Counted from the stretch's first letter, positions 7,588-16,280 are shown. The stretch is 45,267 bases of DNA from an uncultured Oscillospiraceae bacterium (GCA_910587205.1 CAJULZ010000007.1:1-45267), one strand, 5' to 3'. Notes: generated by a model not told the origin, from the sequence alone. Made by a program: numbers and translations.

Positions 7588-7615
7588 AAACGCTCAAGAA
7601 AGTTGAGGATCACCT

Positions 7616-8509
7616 ATGAACATCAAAAAATCAGGCATCATCACCATCTGCGGACGGCCCAACGTGGGCAAGTCCACGCTGACCAACACCCTGGCGGGGG
7701 AGAAGGTGGCCATCGTCTCCCCCAAGCCCCAGACCACCCGGAACCGCATCTGCGCTGTCCTCAACCGGGGGGACAGCCAGTTCGTGTTCGTGGACACGCC
7801 GGGGCTGCACCGCGCCCGCACCCGCTTAGGGGACTACATGGTGAAGGTGGTGCGGCAGTCCGTGGCCGACGTGGACGGCGTGATGCTGCTGGTGGAGCCG
7901 GTGGACCACATCGGCGGGCCGGAGGAGGAGCTCATCGGCCGCATCAAGGCGCTGGGCGCGCCCGCCGCCCTGGTCATCAACAAGATCGACACGGTGGAGA
8001 AGGAAAAGCTACTGGCCGTCATGGCCGTCTACGGCGCGGCCCACGACTGGGACGCGGTGGTGCCCATCTCCGCGAAAACCGGGGAGGGCGTGGACGAGCT
8101 ACTGGAGATCTTGGGCGGCTGGCTGCCGGAGGGCCCCCAGCTGTTCCCGGAGGGGGCGGTCAGCGACCAGCCGGAGCGGCAGATCATGGCGGAGATCGTC
8201 CGGGAAAAGCTGCTGCGGGAACTGGACAAGGAGATCCCCCACGGCACGGCGGTGGAGGTGACGAAATTCTCCCAGCGGGATAACGATATCATCGACTGCC
8301 ACGTGACCATCTACTGCGAGAAGGCCTCCCACAAGGGGATCATCATCGGCAAAGGCGGGGCCATGCTGAAAAAGATCAGCACCCAGGCCAGGCGGGATAT
8401 GGAATCGTTCATGGGGGCCAAGGTGTACCTGGAGACGTGGGTGAAGGTGAAGGAGAACTGGCGGGACAACCCGGCGGCCATCCAGAATTTTGGGTATACG
8501 GAGGACTGA
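7616..8509 (+). CDS. era: GTPase Era
   Basis: A 297-aa GTPase that binds the 3' end of 16S rRNA and helps assemble the 30S subunit. G1 is GRPNVGKS (13-20), then the Era-type switch region VSPKPQTTRNRI, G3 DTPG (60-63) and G4 NKID (about 122-125). The C-terminal KH domain includes IIIGKGGAMLKKIS. Length is standard. TGAGGAT is placed 8 bases before the ATG. It follows a lipoprotein gene rather than the usual cdd or dgkA, and leads into a GNAT gene, yqzL and recO. Confidence 0.96.
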   Translation: MNIKKSGIITICGRPNVGKSTLTNTLAGEKVAIVSPKPQTTRNRICAVLNRGDSQFVFVDTPGLHRARTRLGDYMVKVVRQSVADVDGVMLLVEPVDHIGGPEEELIGRIKALGAPAALVINKIDTVEKEKLLAVMAVYGAAHDWDAVVPISAKTGEGVDELLEILGGWLPEGPQLFPEGAVSDQPERQIMAEIVREKLLRELDKEIPHGTAVEVTKFSQRDNDIIDCHVTIYCEKASHKGIIIGKGGAMLKKISTQARRDMESFMGAKVYLETWVKVKENWRDNPAAIQNFGYTED

Positions 8510-8512
8510 GCC

Positions 8513-9067
8513 ATGGAGTACGCAGAGAAAAGGATGGCGCTGAAAAACGGGAAAAGCTGCGTGATCCGTCGCCCCGAGGCTGCGGACGCGGAAAGGGTGC
8601 TGCGCTACCAGAGGGAGACCGGCGGAGAGACGCGCTACCTGGCGGCGGGCCCGGAGGACATCGACTGGACCGCAGAGGAGCAGGCTGGGCGAATCCGGCG
8701 GTGGAACGCCGCCCCCGACAAGCTGCGGCTGATGGCGGAAGTGGACGGGGAGCTGGCGGGTGTGGCCATTGTGTACGGGTCGGGCGGGCAGCGCCGTTTG
8801 CGCCACCGGTGCGAGGTGGATATTACGCTCTACCGGAAGTTCTGGGGTATGGGCATCGGCACGGCGCTGTTGGACGAGCTGTTGGCGGCGGCGGGGTATG
8901 CCGGATACGAACAGGCGGAGCTGACGGTGGTATCCGGCAACGCCCCGGCCATTGCTTTGTACCGGAAGCTGGGCTTTGAGACGGTAGGAACTATCCCCCG
9001 CGCGATGAAATACAGTGACGGGAGCTACGCGGATTTCCTGCTGATGGTGAAGCCGCTGGCCGAATGA
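8513..9067 (+). CDS. GNAT family N-acetyltransferase (RimJ/RimL-like)
   Basis: A 184-aa acetyl-CoA-dependent transferase. Motif A is KFWGMGIGTALLDELL, where WGMGIGTA fits the pyrophosphate loop. Then come ELTVVSGNAPAIALYRKLGF and ETVGTIPRAMKY, which are typical of GNATs in the RimJ/RimL-like group. GGAGG ends 7 bases before the ATG and overlaps the era stop region, so it is coupled to era. This gene is an insertion into the conserved era-yqzL-recO order. The substrate is not predictable. Confidence 0.85.
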   Translation: MEYAEKRMALKNGKSCVIRRPEAADAERVLRYQRETGGETRYLAAGPEDIDWTAEEQAGRIRRWNAAPDKLRLMAEVDGELAGVAIVYGSGGQRRLRHRCEVDITLYRKFWGMGIGTALLDELLAAAGYAGYEQAELTVVSGNAPAIALYRKLGFETVGTIPRAMKYSDGSYADFLLMVKPLAE

Positions 9068-9088
9068 AAGCAGACACAAATATTACCT

Positions 9089-9118
9089 GACATATTTGAC
9101 CCGCCTTCGTCCATGCTA
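9089..9118 (+). promoter_or_regulatory. Possible forespore (sigma-G type) promoter ahead of yqzL
   Basis: CATGCTA (9112-9118) matches the Bacillus sigma-G -10 consensus CATNHTA exactly. ACATA (9090-9094) lies 17 bp upstream as a one-mismatch -35. It is 23 bases before the yqzL start. This is a sequence match only and short motifs occur by chance. Confidence 0.3.
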
Positions 9119-9140
9119 ACCCTGTACAGGAGGTGCGGCA

Positions 9141-9338
9141 ATGGACACATCGTATTGGAACCTGTTTTGGACCACCGGGATGCCGGAGGCGTGGCTCATG
9201 AGCCGGAATGGGGAAACACCCAGGCGGCCTGCTTCCGGGGCCGGACAGGAGGGCGGACGGGCGCCGTCCGGCCCGCTTGCCGGCTTTCAGCCCCACCTGA
9301 CGGACCGGGTCCTGGGCGGTCCGGGATGGCCTTACTAA
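9141..9338 (+). CDS. yqzL: YqzL-like small protein with C-terminal extension
   Basis: A 65-aa protein. The first 25 residues carry the pattern W..F..TG...A.L (SYWNLFWTTGMPEAWLMSR), matching the short YqzL family, which sits between era and recO in many Firmicutes and is about 45 aa long. The remaining 40 residues are Gly/Pro/Arg-rich and look like a non-conserved tail. CAGGAGG with a 7-base spacer precedes the ATG. Location between era and recO supports the call as much as the sequence does. Function is unknown in all species I know of. An alternative frame over the same bases (9113-9379) lacks both a ribosome site and family similarity. Confidence 0.65.
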   Translation: MDTSYWNLFWTTGMPEAWLMSRNGETPRRPASGAGQEGGRAPSGPLAGFQPHLTDRVLGGPGWPY

Positions 9339-9389
9339 ACAAAACGGCCCTGGCGGGAGCCCCGCCGGGACGTACATAGGAGCGTTATT

Positions 9390-10148
9390 ATGCACCTGAC
9401 CACAAACGCCCTCGTACTGCGTGAGGTGAACTATAAAGAGTCGGATAAGATCCTGACCTTGCTCACAGAGGCGGAGGGGAAGCTCACCGTGTCCGCCCGG
9501 GGCTGCCGGAAAAAAGACAGCCCGATTTCCTCCGCCTGCCAGCTGCTGGCCTGGGCAGAGTTCACCTTGTACGAGTTCAAGGGGCTGTGGTCGGTAAAGG
9601 AAACGGCTTCCGAGAGGCTGTTCGAGGGGGCGCGGGCAGATTTGGACAAGCTGGCCCTGGCGAGCTACTTTGCTGAGGTTACGGAGGCCTTGGCGGAGGA
9701 GGGACAGGCGGAACCCGGGCTGCTGGCCGTGACCCTCAACTGCCTCCACGCGCTGGATAAGATGGATCTCCCTCTGGCCCGGGTAAAGGCCGCCTATGAG
9801 TGGCGGGCGATGGCGCTGGCGGGCTATGAGCCCCAGATTGGGCGGTGCGGGGTATGCTTCCGGGAGCAGCCGGAGGAGCCCTGTATCCATTTGGGGGAAG
9901 GGATGCTACACTGTGCCGCCTGCCGGGATAAACTGGGGGAAGGAGTGTCCATGCCGCTGACTTCGTCGGCGCTGGCTGCCCTGCGGCATATTGTGTGGGG
10001 CCCGCGGAAACGGCTGCTGTCATTCCGGCTGGATGGGGAGGGTTTGCAGCGTCTGTCGGAGGCGTCGGAGGCATACCTGATGACGCGGCTGGAGCGGGGA
10101 TTTCGTACATTGGACTTTTATAAACAGATTACCTATAAACTATCGTGA
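9390..10148 (+). CDS. recO: DNA repair protein RecO
   Basis: A 252-aa protein that works with RecR (and RecF) to load RecA on SSB-coated gaps. The N-terminal OB-fold begins TNALVLREVNYKESDKILTL, a strong RecO signature. The C-terminal part has a zinc-finger pattern, CGVC and CAAC about 30 residues apart, seen in many Firmicute RecO proteins. AGGAG lies upstream of the ATG. It follows yqzL and precedes mutS2 by 19 bases, so repair genes are grouped here. Confidence 0.92.
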   Translation: MHLTTNALVLREVNYKESDKILTLLTEAEGKLTVSARGCRKKDSPISSACQLLAWAEFTLYEFKGLWSVKETASERLFEGARADLDKLALASYFAEVTEALAEEGQAEPGLLAVTLNCLHALDKMDLPLARVKAAYEWRAMALAGYEPQIGRCGVCFREQPEEPCIHLGEGMLHCAACRDKLGEGVSMPLTSSALAALRHIVWGPRKRLLSFRLDGEGLQRLSEASEAYLMTRLERGFRTLDFYKQITYKLS

Positions 10149-10167
10149 TCAATTAGAGGATATGATT

Positions 10168-12552
10168 ATGACGCCATTATTTGAAAAATCTATCGAAACG
10201 CTGGAGCTGCCCCGGGTGTTGGGCCTGCTGGCCAATGAGGCGGTGACCGAGGAGGGCAAGGGACGCTGTTTGGCCATGAGGCCCAGCGCCGTCCAGAGTG
10301 ACGTGAACCGCCTGCAAAAGCAGACCTCCGCCGCCTTCGAGCTGTTGGTGAAGCACGGCACGCCGTCCCTGTCCGGGGTCAAGCCGGTGGCGATGGCCCT
10401 CCAGCGGGCGGATCGGGGGGGCGCGCTAAATACCCGGGAGCTGCTGGACATCGCCCAGGTGCTGCGCTGCGCCCGGAACGTCCATGAGTACGGCGCCGGG
10501 AACGGCGAGGTCAAAACCGTGCTGGACGGCTACTTTGAAAGCCTTACCGCGAACCGGTTTCTGGAGGAGAAAATTACCGGGTCCATCCTCAGCGAGGAGG
10601 AGATTGCAGACGCGGCGTCTCCGGAACTGGCCGACATCCGACGGCACATCCGGGCGGCGGCGGGGAAGGTGCGGGACGTGCTCAACCGGCTGATCTCGTC
10701 CAACCAGTCCAAATATTTGCAGGATGCCATCATCACCATGCGGGGCGGGCGGTATGTGGTGCCTGTGAAAAGCGAACACAAAAACGACGTCCCAGGCTTG
10801 GTCCACGACGTGTCCGGCTCCGGCGGCACTTTCTTTATTGAACCTATGGGGGTGGTGAACGCCAACAACGAGCTGCGAGAGCTCCAAGCCAAAGAGCAGA
10901 AGGAGATCGAGCGCATCCTGGCCGAGCTGTCCGCCGACTGCGCCGGGTTCAAGGAGAGCATTGAGGACGATTACCAGACGCTGGTGTCCCTGGACTGTAT
11001 CTTTGCCCGGGCTAAGCTGTCTTCCGCCATGGGGGCCATGGAGCCGGTGCTGGGCAATCACATTGAGCTGCGCCGGGCCCGCCATCCCCTGTTGGACGCC
11101 AAAACCGCCGTGCGCAACGACCTGGTCCTGGGAGGCGGGTTCGACACGCTGGTCATTACCGGCCCCAACACTGGCGGAAAGACCGTCACCCTCAAGACAC
11201 TGGGTCTGCTTACGCTCATGGCACAGTGCGGCCTGCATATCCCTGCCGCCGATGGCTCCGTGGTGAAGGTGTGCTCCGCCGTGCTGGCAGACATCGGGGA
11301 CGAGCAGTCCATCGACCAGTCCCTGTCTACCTTTTCGTCCCATATGACGAATATTGTGGCCATTCTGGGGCAGGCGGATGACGAGACGCTGATTTTGTTC
11401 GATGAGCTGGGCGCCGGTACCGACCCGGTGGAGGGCGCGGCTCTGGCCGCCGCCATCATCGAGTCTGCCCGGGCTATGGGCGCGACAGTGGCTGCCACCA
11501 CCCACTACGCCGAACTGAAGGTTTACGCCATGACCACCGCCGGAGTGGAGAACGCCTCCTGTGAGTTTGATGTGGAGACGCTGGCCCCTACGTACCGGGT
11601 GCTCATCGGCATTCCGGGTAAATCTAACGCCTTTGCGATTTCCCGGCGGCTGGGCCTGCCTGACTATATCATCCAGAAGGCCGCCGACCGCATCGACGCG
11701 GAGAACGTGCGTTTTGAGGACGTGCTCAGCCAGCTGGATATCCAGCGGCAAGCCATGGAGAAAGAAAAAGAGCAGGCGGCGAAGCTGCGCCGGGAGATGG
11801 AGGACGCCCGCGCCCAGGCGGAGCAATACCGCCAGCGTATTGAGGAGGAGCGCCGGAAGGCCACCGAAAAAGCCCGGGCGGAGGCCAGAGCTATTATTGA
11901 ACAGGCCCGGGACGCGGCTGACCAGACGTTCAAGGAACTCAACGAGATGCGCCGCCGCCAGGAGCAGAACCGGGAATGGGTGGACGACAACGAGGAGCGG
12001 GCGGAGCTTCGCCGGAAGCTGAACGAAGCGGACGCCGCGCTTGGGGGGAAAAAGGAAGACCTGCCGCCTCCGCCGCCCACCCGGGACGCGGTGTTGGGCG
12101 ATACGGTGGAGCTGGTCAAAATGGGCACGCAGGCAGAGGTGGTGGGGGTCAACAAAGACGGAACCCTCCAGCTCCAGGCGGGCATTTTGAAGCTGAAGGC
12201 GAAGCAGGGAGAGGTGCGGGTGCTGGAGGATGTGACCGCCAGGAAAAAGCAGAGCGCCCGCGATAAACAGCGGGCTGCGTCCGTGTCCCGGCCGTTCCGG
12301 GCATCTGCCGCAAAGGCGGAGCTGGATCTTCGGGGTATGATGGTGGATGAGGCTTTGGGGGCGGTGGATCTGTTCTTGGACAACGCTCTGATGGGCAAGC
12401 TGGAGGCCGTCACTATTATCCATGGCAAAGGTACCGGTGCCCTGCGGAAAGCAGTACGGGAGCACCTCAAAAAGAGCCGCTATGTAAAGGAGTTCCGCCC
12501 CGGCGTTTATGGAGAAGGGGAGGACGGGGTCACAGTTGCAACCCTGAAATGA
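10168..12552 (+). CDS. mutS2: Endonuclease MutS2 (Smr-domain recombination/ribosome-rescue protein)
   Basis: A 794-aa MutS-like ATPase. In Bacillus and other bacteria MutS2 suppresses recombination and also acts on collided ribosomes (known for the family). MutS core and lever regions come first. The ATPase Walker A is GPNTGGKTVTLKTLG, Walker B is ILFDELGAGTDP, and TTHYAELK follows. A long charged coiled coil (about 515-630) comes next. The C-terminal Smr nuclease domain starts at LDLRGMMVDEAL and contains IIHGKGTGALR. The mismatch-recognition N-terminal domain of MutS is absent, as expected. The second ATG (10168) is chosen because AGAGGA is 7 bases away; the ATG at 10162 is too close to it. 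Confidence 0.95.
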   Translation: MTPLFEKSIETLELPRVLGLLANEAVTEEGKGRCLAMRPSAVQSDVNRLQKQTSAAFELLVKHGTPSLSGVKPVAMALQRADRGGALNTRELLDIAQVLRCARNVHEYGAGNGEVKTVLDGYFESLTANRFLEEKITGSILSEEEIADAASPELADIRRHIRAAAGKVRDVLNRLISSNQSKYLQDAIITMRGGRYVVPVKSEHKNDVPGLVHDVSGSGGTFFIEPMGVVNANNELRELQAKEQKEIERILAELSADCAGFKESIEDDYQTLVSLDCIFARAKLSSAMGAMEPVLGNHIELRRARHPLLDAKTAVRNDLVLGGGFDTLVITGPNTGGKTVTLKTLGLLTLMAQCGLHIPAADGSVVKVCSAVLADIGDEQSIDQSLSTFSSHMTNIVAILGQADDETLILFDELGAGTDPVEGAALAAAIIESARAMGATVAATTHYAELKVYAMTTAGVENASCEFDVETLAPTYRVLIGIPGKSNAFAISRRLGLPDYIIQKAADRIDAENVRFEDVLSQLDIQRQAMEKEKEQAAKLRREMEDARAQAEQYRQRIEEERRKATEKARAEARAIIEQARDAADQTFKELNEMRRRQEQNREWVDDNEERAELRRKLNEADAALGGKKEDLPPPPPTRDAVLGDTVELVKMGTQAEVVGVNKDGTLQLQAGILKLKAKQGEVRVLEDVTARKKQSARDKQRAASVSRPFRASAAKAELDLRGMMVDEALGAVDLFLDNALMGKLEAVTIIHGKGTGALRKAVREHLKKSRYVKEFRPGVYGEGEDGVTVATLK

Positions 12553-12739
12553 CGGCCCGCTGCGAAATCCCGGCTATGGGACAGCGGGCGGAGGCATTTC
12601 GGGAGTGGATGGGTTCGGCGCGGTTTTGATCCGGCGGGCGGGACAGGAAATTGCGGGGGGGGGGGGACTACGGCGCCCCCTGTGGTGAATTATAGGCGGT
12701 TTTTATGAAACGCGCTATGAGAATTTGGTGAAAATGCTC
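12553..12739. other. Intergenic region with 8-bp hairpin and 12-G tract
   Basis: No gene is visible. GCCCGCTG (12555-12562) can pair with CAGCGGGC (12582-12589) just after mutS2, but no T-tract follows, so it is at best a weak terminator. A run of 12 consecutive G lies at 12655-12666. The downstream part leads into the HPr promoter. Confidence 0.5.
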
Positions 12740-12769
12740 TTGACGTTTGGGCCCTGAATTTGGTATCCT
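12740..12769 (+). promoter_or_regulatory. Sigma-A promoter of the HPr-like gene
   Basis: -35 TTGACG (12740-12745) and -10 TATCCT (12764-12769) are separated by 18 bp. The start codon is about 84 bases downstream of the -10. Confidence 0.55.
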
Positions 12770-12852
12770 ATCATAGTACAAGGATTCGGAGCAGGGCGGG
12801 TATGCGGCATGGGCTACCCGAAGCCGAAACTTTATGATGGAGGGAATCGCTC

Positions 12853-13116
12853 ATGTTTATGAAAGAGACTACGGTAAACAACCAGGTCGGTCTGCATGCC
12901 CGCCCGGCTACGTTTTTTATCCAAAAAGCCAACGAGTTCAAGAGCTCCATCTGGGTGGAGAAGGATGACCGCCGCGTCAACGCCAAAAGCCTGTTGGGCG
13001 TTTTGTCCTTGGGTATTGTGAAGGGTACTCCCATTAACCTGATTGCGGACGGCCCCGACGAGGAGGCTGCTATCAGCGCCCTGGTGGAACTGATTAACTC
13101 CGAGTTCTCCGAGTAA
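12853..13116 (+). CDS. ptsH: HPr family phosphocarrier protein
   Basis: An 87-aa protein with the HPr fold signatures. VGLHARPA carries the histidine phosphorylated by Enzyme I. NAKSLLGVLSLGI carries the serine equivalent to Ser46, the HPr kinase site. In Firmicutes HPr relays phosphate to PTS permeases and, when Ser-phosphorylated, acts with CcpA in carbon repression. Because the active His is present it is not a Crh, which lacks it. No other PTS gene is nearby, so it could be one of several HPr paralogues. GGAGGG sits 8 bases before the ATG. A sigma-A promoter is upstream and a strong terminator follows, so it is a single-gene unit. Confidence 0.85.
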   Translation: MFMKETTVNNQVGLHARPATFFIQKANEFKSSIWVEKDDRRVNAKSLLGVLSLGIVKGTPINLIADGPDEEAAISALVELINSEFSE

Positions 13117-13131
13117 GTAGCGACTAATCAC

Positions 13132-13162
13132 AAAAAGCGCCGCGACGAGCGGCGCTTTTTTT
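13132..13162 (+). terminator. Intrinsic terminator of the HPr-like gene
   Basis: An 8-bp GC stem (13136-13143 with 13149-13156, loop GACGA) is followed by seven T residues and preceded by A residues. This is a strong classical terminator. Confidence 0.9.
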
Positions 13163-13164
13163 GT

Positions 13165-13329
13165 AAGAAGCGCGACGATAGGCGCATAGGGGCGGATGGA
13201 CCGAAGCGAGGGGAAAAGCCCGGCCGCCGCGAAGCGGAGGCGGATTTTGCCCGAGTCGGAGGGAAGCCGGTCCGTAATGCGCCCAATCGGAGCGTGACAG
13301 GGAAGAAGCGCGACGATAGGCGCATAGGG
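13165..13329. repeat. 27-bp perfect direct repeat flanking a 111-bp spacer
   Basis: The 27-base sequence beginning AAGAAGCGCGACGATAGGCG occurs identically at 13165-13191 and 13303-13329. The second copy ends 11 bases before the uvrC start. The spacer holds GC-rich GCGAAGCG/GGAAGCCGG words and no credible gene. It may be a duplicated intergenic repeat or leftover of a tandem insertion. Confidence 0.7.
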
Positions 13330-13340
13330 AGGCGGCCTCA

Positions 13341-15188
13341 ATGACATTTGATGAACTGCGGGATAAGGCCCATGCCCTGCCCTTGAAGCCGGGCGTATAT
13401 ATCATGCAGAACGCCGCCAGCGAGGTTATCTACGTGGGTAAGGCGAAGGCGCTGAAAAACCGGGTGAGCCAGTATTTCCAGGACCAGTCCCGCCACAACG
13501 AAAAAACCAGGGCCATGGTCAGCCAGATCGACCACTTTGACGTAATTGTGGTGCAGTCCGAATTTGAGGCCCTGGTACTGGAATGCGCCCTCATCAAGCG
13601 CCACCAGCCCCGGTATAATATTTTGCTCAAGGACAGCAAAGGCTATCCGTATATTCGGGTTTCGGCAGAACAGTATCCAAAATTCTCCCTGGCCGCCAAG
13701 GCGGAGGATGATGGCGCGCGCTATTTCGGACCCTACGGCGGGCGTTTTGCCAGCCAGGGCATCATTGATGCGCTGCGGGAAGCCCTGCGTCTGCCTGCCT
13801 GCCGACGGAAGTTTCCCCGGGACATTGGAAAAGAGCGGCCCTGCCTCAATTTCCATATGGGCGTGTGCGATGGGTACTGCCGCCCTGAAATGGATCAGGG
13901 CCAGTATGGACGGTCCGTCGGCCAGGCAGTGCGGCTGCTGGAGGGCCGCTTGGACGAAGTGGTGGACGAGCTGACGGCGGAGATGAACCTGGCCGCGGAG
14001 GATCTGCGGTTTGAAAAAGCGGCCCAGCTCCGGGACCGCATCCGGGCGATCCAGCTGCTTTCCAAACGGCAAAAGGCCGTGGCCGGGTCGCTGGCGGACA
14101 CCGATGTGGTGGGTTATTATCGGGGGGAGGCTAAAAGCTGCTTTGTAGTGCTGCACTACATTGACGGTGAGTTGGCCGCCAAGGACTGGGAGCTGCTGAA
14201 CGTGCCCATGGAGGATGAGCAGGACACTGTCGCCGCCCTGGCGGCGCAGTATTACGGCGGGCGGGGCCAGCTGCCGCGGCAGATTCTGCTGCCCTGCGAT
14301 ATCGACGAGCAGGTGGAGCTGGCCCGTATGCTCACCGAGGCGGTGGGCCGCAAGGTGGAGGTGCTCACGCCCCAGCGGGGCGCGAAAATGGATTTGGTGA
14401 AGCTGGCCAACGAAAACGCCGCCGAGGAAGTGCTCCGGGCAACTACCGCCGAGGAGCGCCGCTCCAAGCTCACCGAGGCCCTGGGAGCCCTGCTTGGGCT
14501 GGAAAGTTCCCCCCACCGGATTGAGGCGTTCGATATCTCCAATACAGGGAGCTCGGACATTGTAGCGTCCATGACCGTCCATATTGACGGCAGGCCACTG
14601 AAGCGGGATTACCGCCATTTTAAATTGAAGGATATGCCCCACGCGGACGATTACGCCTCCATGAAGCAGGTGGTGGAGCGGCGGTTCCGGCGATATCTGG
14701 ATGGTGACGAGAAATTTTCCGCTAAGCCGGATCTGCTGCTCATGGACGGCGGCGCAGGACAGGTAAAGGCGGCCCAGGAGGCAATGAAAGAGCTGGGGCT
14801 GGGGGACATCCCGGTGTTTGGCATGGTGAAGGACGGCCGGCACCGGACCCGGGCGTTGATGGCTTGGGACGGGCGGGAAATCGGCATACAGTCCAATCAG
14901 GCTCTATTCGCCATGGTGGGACGTATCCAGGAGGAGACCCACCGCTTTGCCATTGAGTTCCACCGCCAGCAGCAGGCGGGACATTTGAAGGGGTCAGCGC
15001 TGGATGGCATCCCCGGGGTGGGGCCCGCCCGGAAAGCGCAGCTTCTCAAAGCGTTCAAAAGCGTGAAAGCGGTCAAAGCCGCGGCGCTGGAGGAGCTGCT
15101 CGCCGTGGTGCCGAAAAATACGGCCCAGGCGGTGTACAGTCATTTTCACGGATTAACTGACCGGCAGGGGGAGGATGGGATGCCATGA
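13341..15188 (+). CDS. uvrC: Excinuclease ABC subunit C
   Basis: A 615-aa nuclease that makes both incisions in nucleotide excision repair with UvrA and UvrB. The N-terminal GIY-YIG domain is seen in PGVYIMQN and EVIYVGKAKALKNRVSQYF. A Cys cluster with CLNFHMGVCDGYC follows. The UVR domain is at about 200-235 (AEDLRFEKAAQLRDRI). The RNase H-like endonuclease domain includes RIEAFDISN and DLLLMDGGAGQVKAA. Two C-terminal helix-hairpin-helix motifs include LDGIPGVGPARKAQLL. It overlaps rsmD by four bases (ATGA). No ribosome site stronger than GGGAGG/GGCGGCC is visible; GGGAGG at 13327-13332 is at good distance. Confidence 0.95.
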   Translation: MTFDELRDKAHALPLKPGVYIMQNAASEVIYVGKAKALKNRVSQYFQDQSRHNEKTRAMVSQIDHFDVIVVQSEFEALVLECALIKRHQPRYNILLKDSKGYPYIRVSAEQYPKFSLAAKAEDDGARYFGPYGGRFASQGIIDALREALRLPACRRKFPRDIGKERPCLNFHMGVCDGYCRPEMDQGQYGRSVGQAVRLLEGRLDEVVDELTAEMNLAAEDLRFEKAAQLRDRIRAIQLLSKRQKAVAGSLADTDVVGYYRGEAKSCFVVLHYIDGELAAKDWELLNVPMEDEQDTVAALAAQYYGGRGQLPRQILLPCDIDEQVELARMLTEAVGRKVEVLTPQRGAKMDLVKLANENAAEEVLRATTAEERRSKLTEALGALLGLESSPHRIEAFDISNTGSSDIVASMTVHIDGRPLKRDYRHFKLKDMPHADDYASMKQVVERRFRRYLDGDEKFSAKPDLLLMDGGAGQVKAAQEAMKELGLGDIPVFGMVKDGRHRTRALMAWDGREIGIQSNQALFAMVGRIQEETHRFAIEFHRQQQAGHLKGSALDGIPGVGPARKAQLLKAFKSVKAVKAAALEELLAVVPKNTAQAVYSHFHGLTDRQGEDGMP

Positions 15189-15730
15189 GGGTGATTACTG
15201 GGACGGCAAAGGGGCGGCCGCTGGCCGACCTGCCCGGGCTGGACACGAGGCCCACCGCGTCGCGGGTGAAAGAGGGGCTATTCAGCGCTATCCAATTTGA
15301 TATTGAGGGCAGGCGGGTGCTGGACTTGTTCGCGGGTACCGGGCAGCTGGGCATTGAGACGCTGAGCCGGGGCGCGGTTTTCTGTGATTTTGTGGACAAT
15401 TCACCCGCGGCGCTGAAGGTGACGCAGCGCAATGTACAGGCCTGCGGTCTGGAGGGGCGGGCGGCCTTCTACCGCCGGGATTTTGCGGCGTTCCTCAGTC
15501 GGGCCAGGGAAAGGTATGGAATTATTTTTCTGGATCCGCCCTATGCTTCCGGGGACCTGGGGCGGGCGCTGGAACTCATTACAGCAATTGACATTGTGAT
15601 GGGAAATGGTATAATAGTGTGCGAAAGTCCGGCTGAACATACGCTGCCCATTTTGCCGGATGCGTTTGAGATGGGCGGCGAATACCGGTATGGAAGAACC
15701 AAGGTGACTCTATACCGCAGGAGGGCATGA
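15185..15730 (+). CDS. rsmD: 16S rRNA (guanine(966)-N(2))-methyltransferase RsmD
   Basis: A 181-aa SAM-dependent methyltransferase that modifies 16S rRNA in the 30S head. MRVITGTAKGRPL and TRPTASRVKEGLFSAI are N-terminal family blocks. LDLFAGTGQLGIETLSRGA is the SAM-binding motif I, and FLDPPYASG contains the catalytic DPPY motif of N-methyltransferases. Length is normal. The start overlaps the uvrC stop, and coaD begins three bases after its end; rsmD-coaD is a conserved pair. Confidence 0.94.
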   Translation: MRVITGTAKGRPLADLPGLDTRPTASRVKEGLFSAIQFDIEGRRVLDLFAGTGQLGIETLSRGAVFCDFVDNSPAALKVTQRNVQACGLEGRAAFYRRDFAAFLSRARERYGIIFLDPPYASGDLGRALELITAIDIVMGNGIIVCESPAEHTLPILPDAFEMGGEYRYGRTKVTLYRRRA

Positions 15731-15733
15731 CCC

Positions 15734-16234
15734 ATGAGACGTGCCATCTACCCGGGCAGCTTTGACCCGGTGACGCTGGGCCATCTGGATATCATCAAAC
15801 GGGCCGCCGCCATTTTCGACGAACTGATTGTCTGCGTTTGCATAAACTCGGCCAAAGATAGCGGGCTGTTTTCCCCGGAGGAGCGGGTGGAGTTGATACG
15901 CAAAGTGACGGAAGACCTGCCCAATGTGCGGGTGGACTGCTCCCGGGAACTTGTGGCGGATTATGCCAGGCGGAACCGGTCCCGGGTTCTGGTCAAGGGG
16001 CTGCGCGCGGTATCCGACTATGAGGCGGAGATTCAGATGGCGATGATTAACGCCAAGTTGAATCCCAAGCTGGATACGGTGTTCCTATACACGCGGCCCA
16101 AGTATGCCTACCTCAGTTCCACGGTTGTAAAGGAATTGGCCCGGTATGGGGCGGATTTGTCCGATTTTGTGCCCCGGCAGATTATCGGCGAGGTATGCGC
16201 CAAGATGGCGGACGGCAGCCCGCAGCAGCCCTGA
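15734..16234 (+). CDS. coaD: Phosphopantetheine adenylyltransferase
   Basis: A 166-aa enzyme that joins 4'-phosphopantetheine and ATP to make dephospho-CoA, the fourth step of CoA synthesis. YPGSFDPVTLGHLDII carries the nucleotidyltransferase TxGH motif. SRVLVKGLRAVSDYEAEIQ and YAYLSSTVVKELARYG, with the ISSS-like loop, are the substrate and ATP sites. Length matches the bacterial hexameric enzyme (about 160 aa). GCAGGAGGGC before the ATG gives a good ribosome site overlapping the rsmD end. Confidence 0.96.
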   Translation: MRRAIYPGSFDPVTLGHLDIIKRAAAIFDELIVCVCINSAKDSGLFSPEERVELIRKVTEDLPNVRVDCSRELVADYARRNRSRVLVKGLRAVSDYEAEIQMAMINAKLNPKLDTVFLYTRPKYAYLSSTVVKELARYGADLSDFVPRQIIGEVCAKMADGSPQQP

Positions 16235-16280
16235 GCAGGGAGACTATGACACGAAGCGAACATAAAGGAGAGATTGACAG

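Noticed and set aside
9113..9379. 88-aa frame overlapping the yqzL-like gene
   Set aside because: No ribosome site and no similarity; the 65-aa frame has both a ribosome site and YqzL-like residues.
10426..12465. 679-aa open frame opposite mutS2
   Set aside because: Shadow of mutS2; no ribosome site and low-complexity composition.
13338..14843. 501-aa open frame opposite uvrC
   Set aside because: Shadow of uvrC with no family features.
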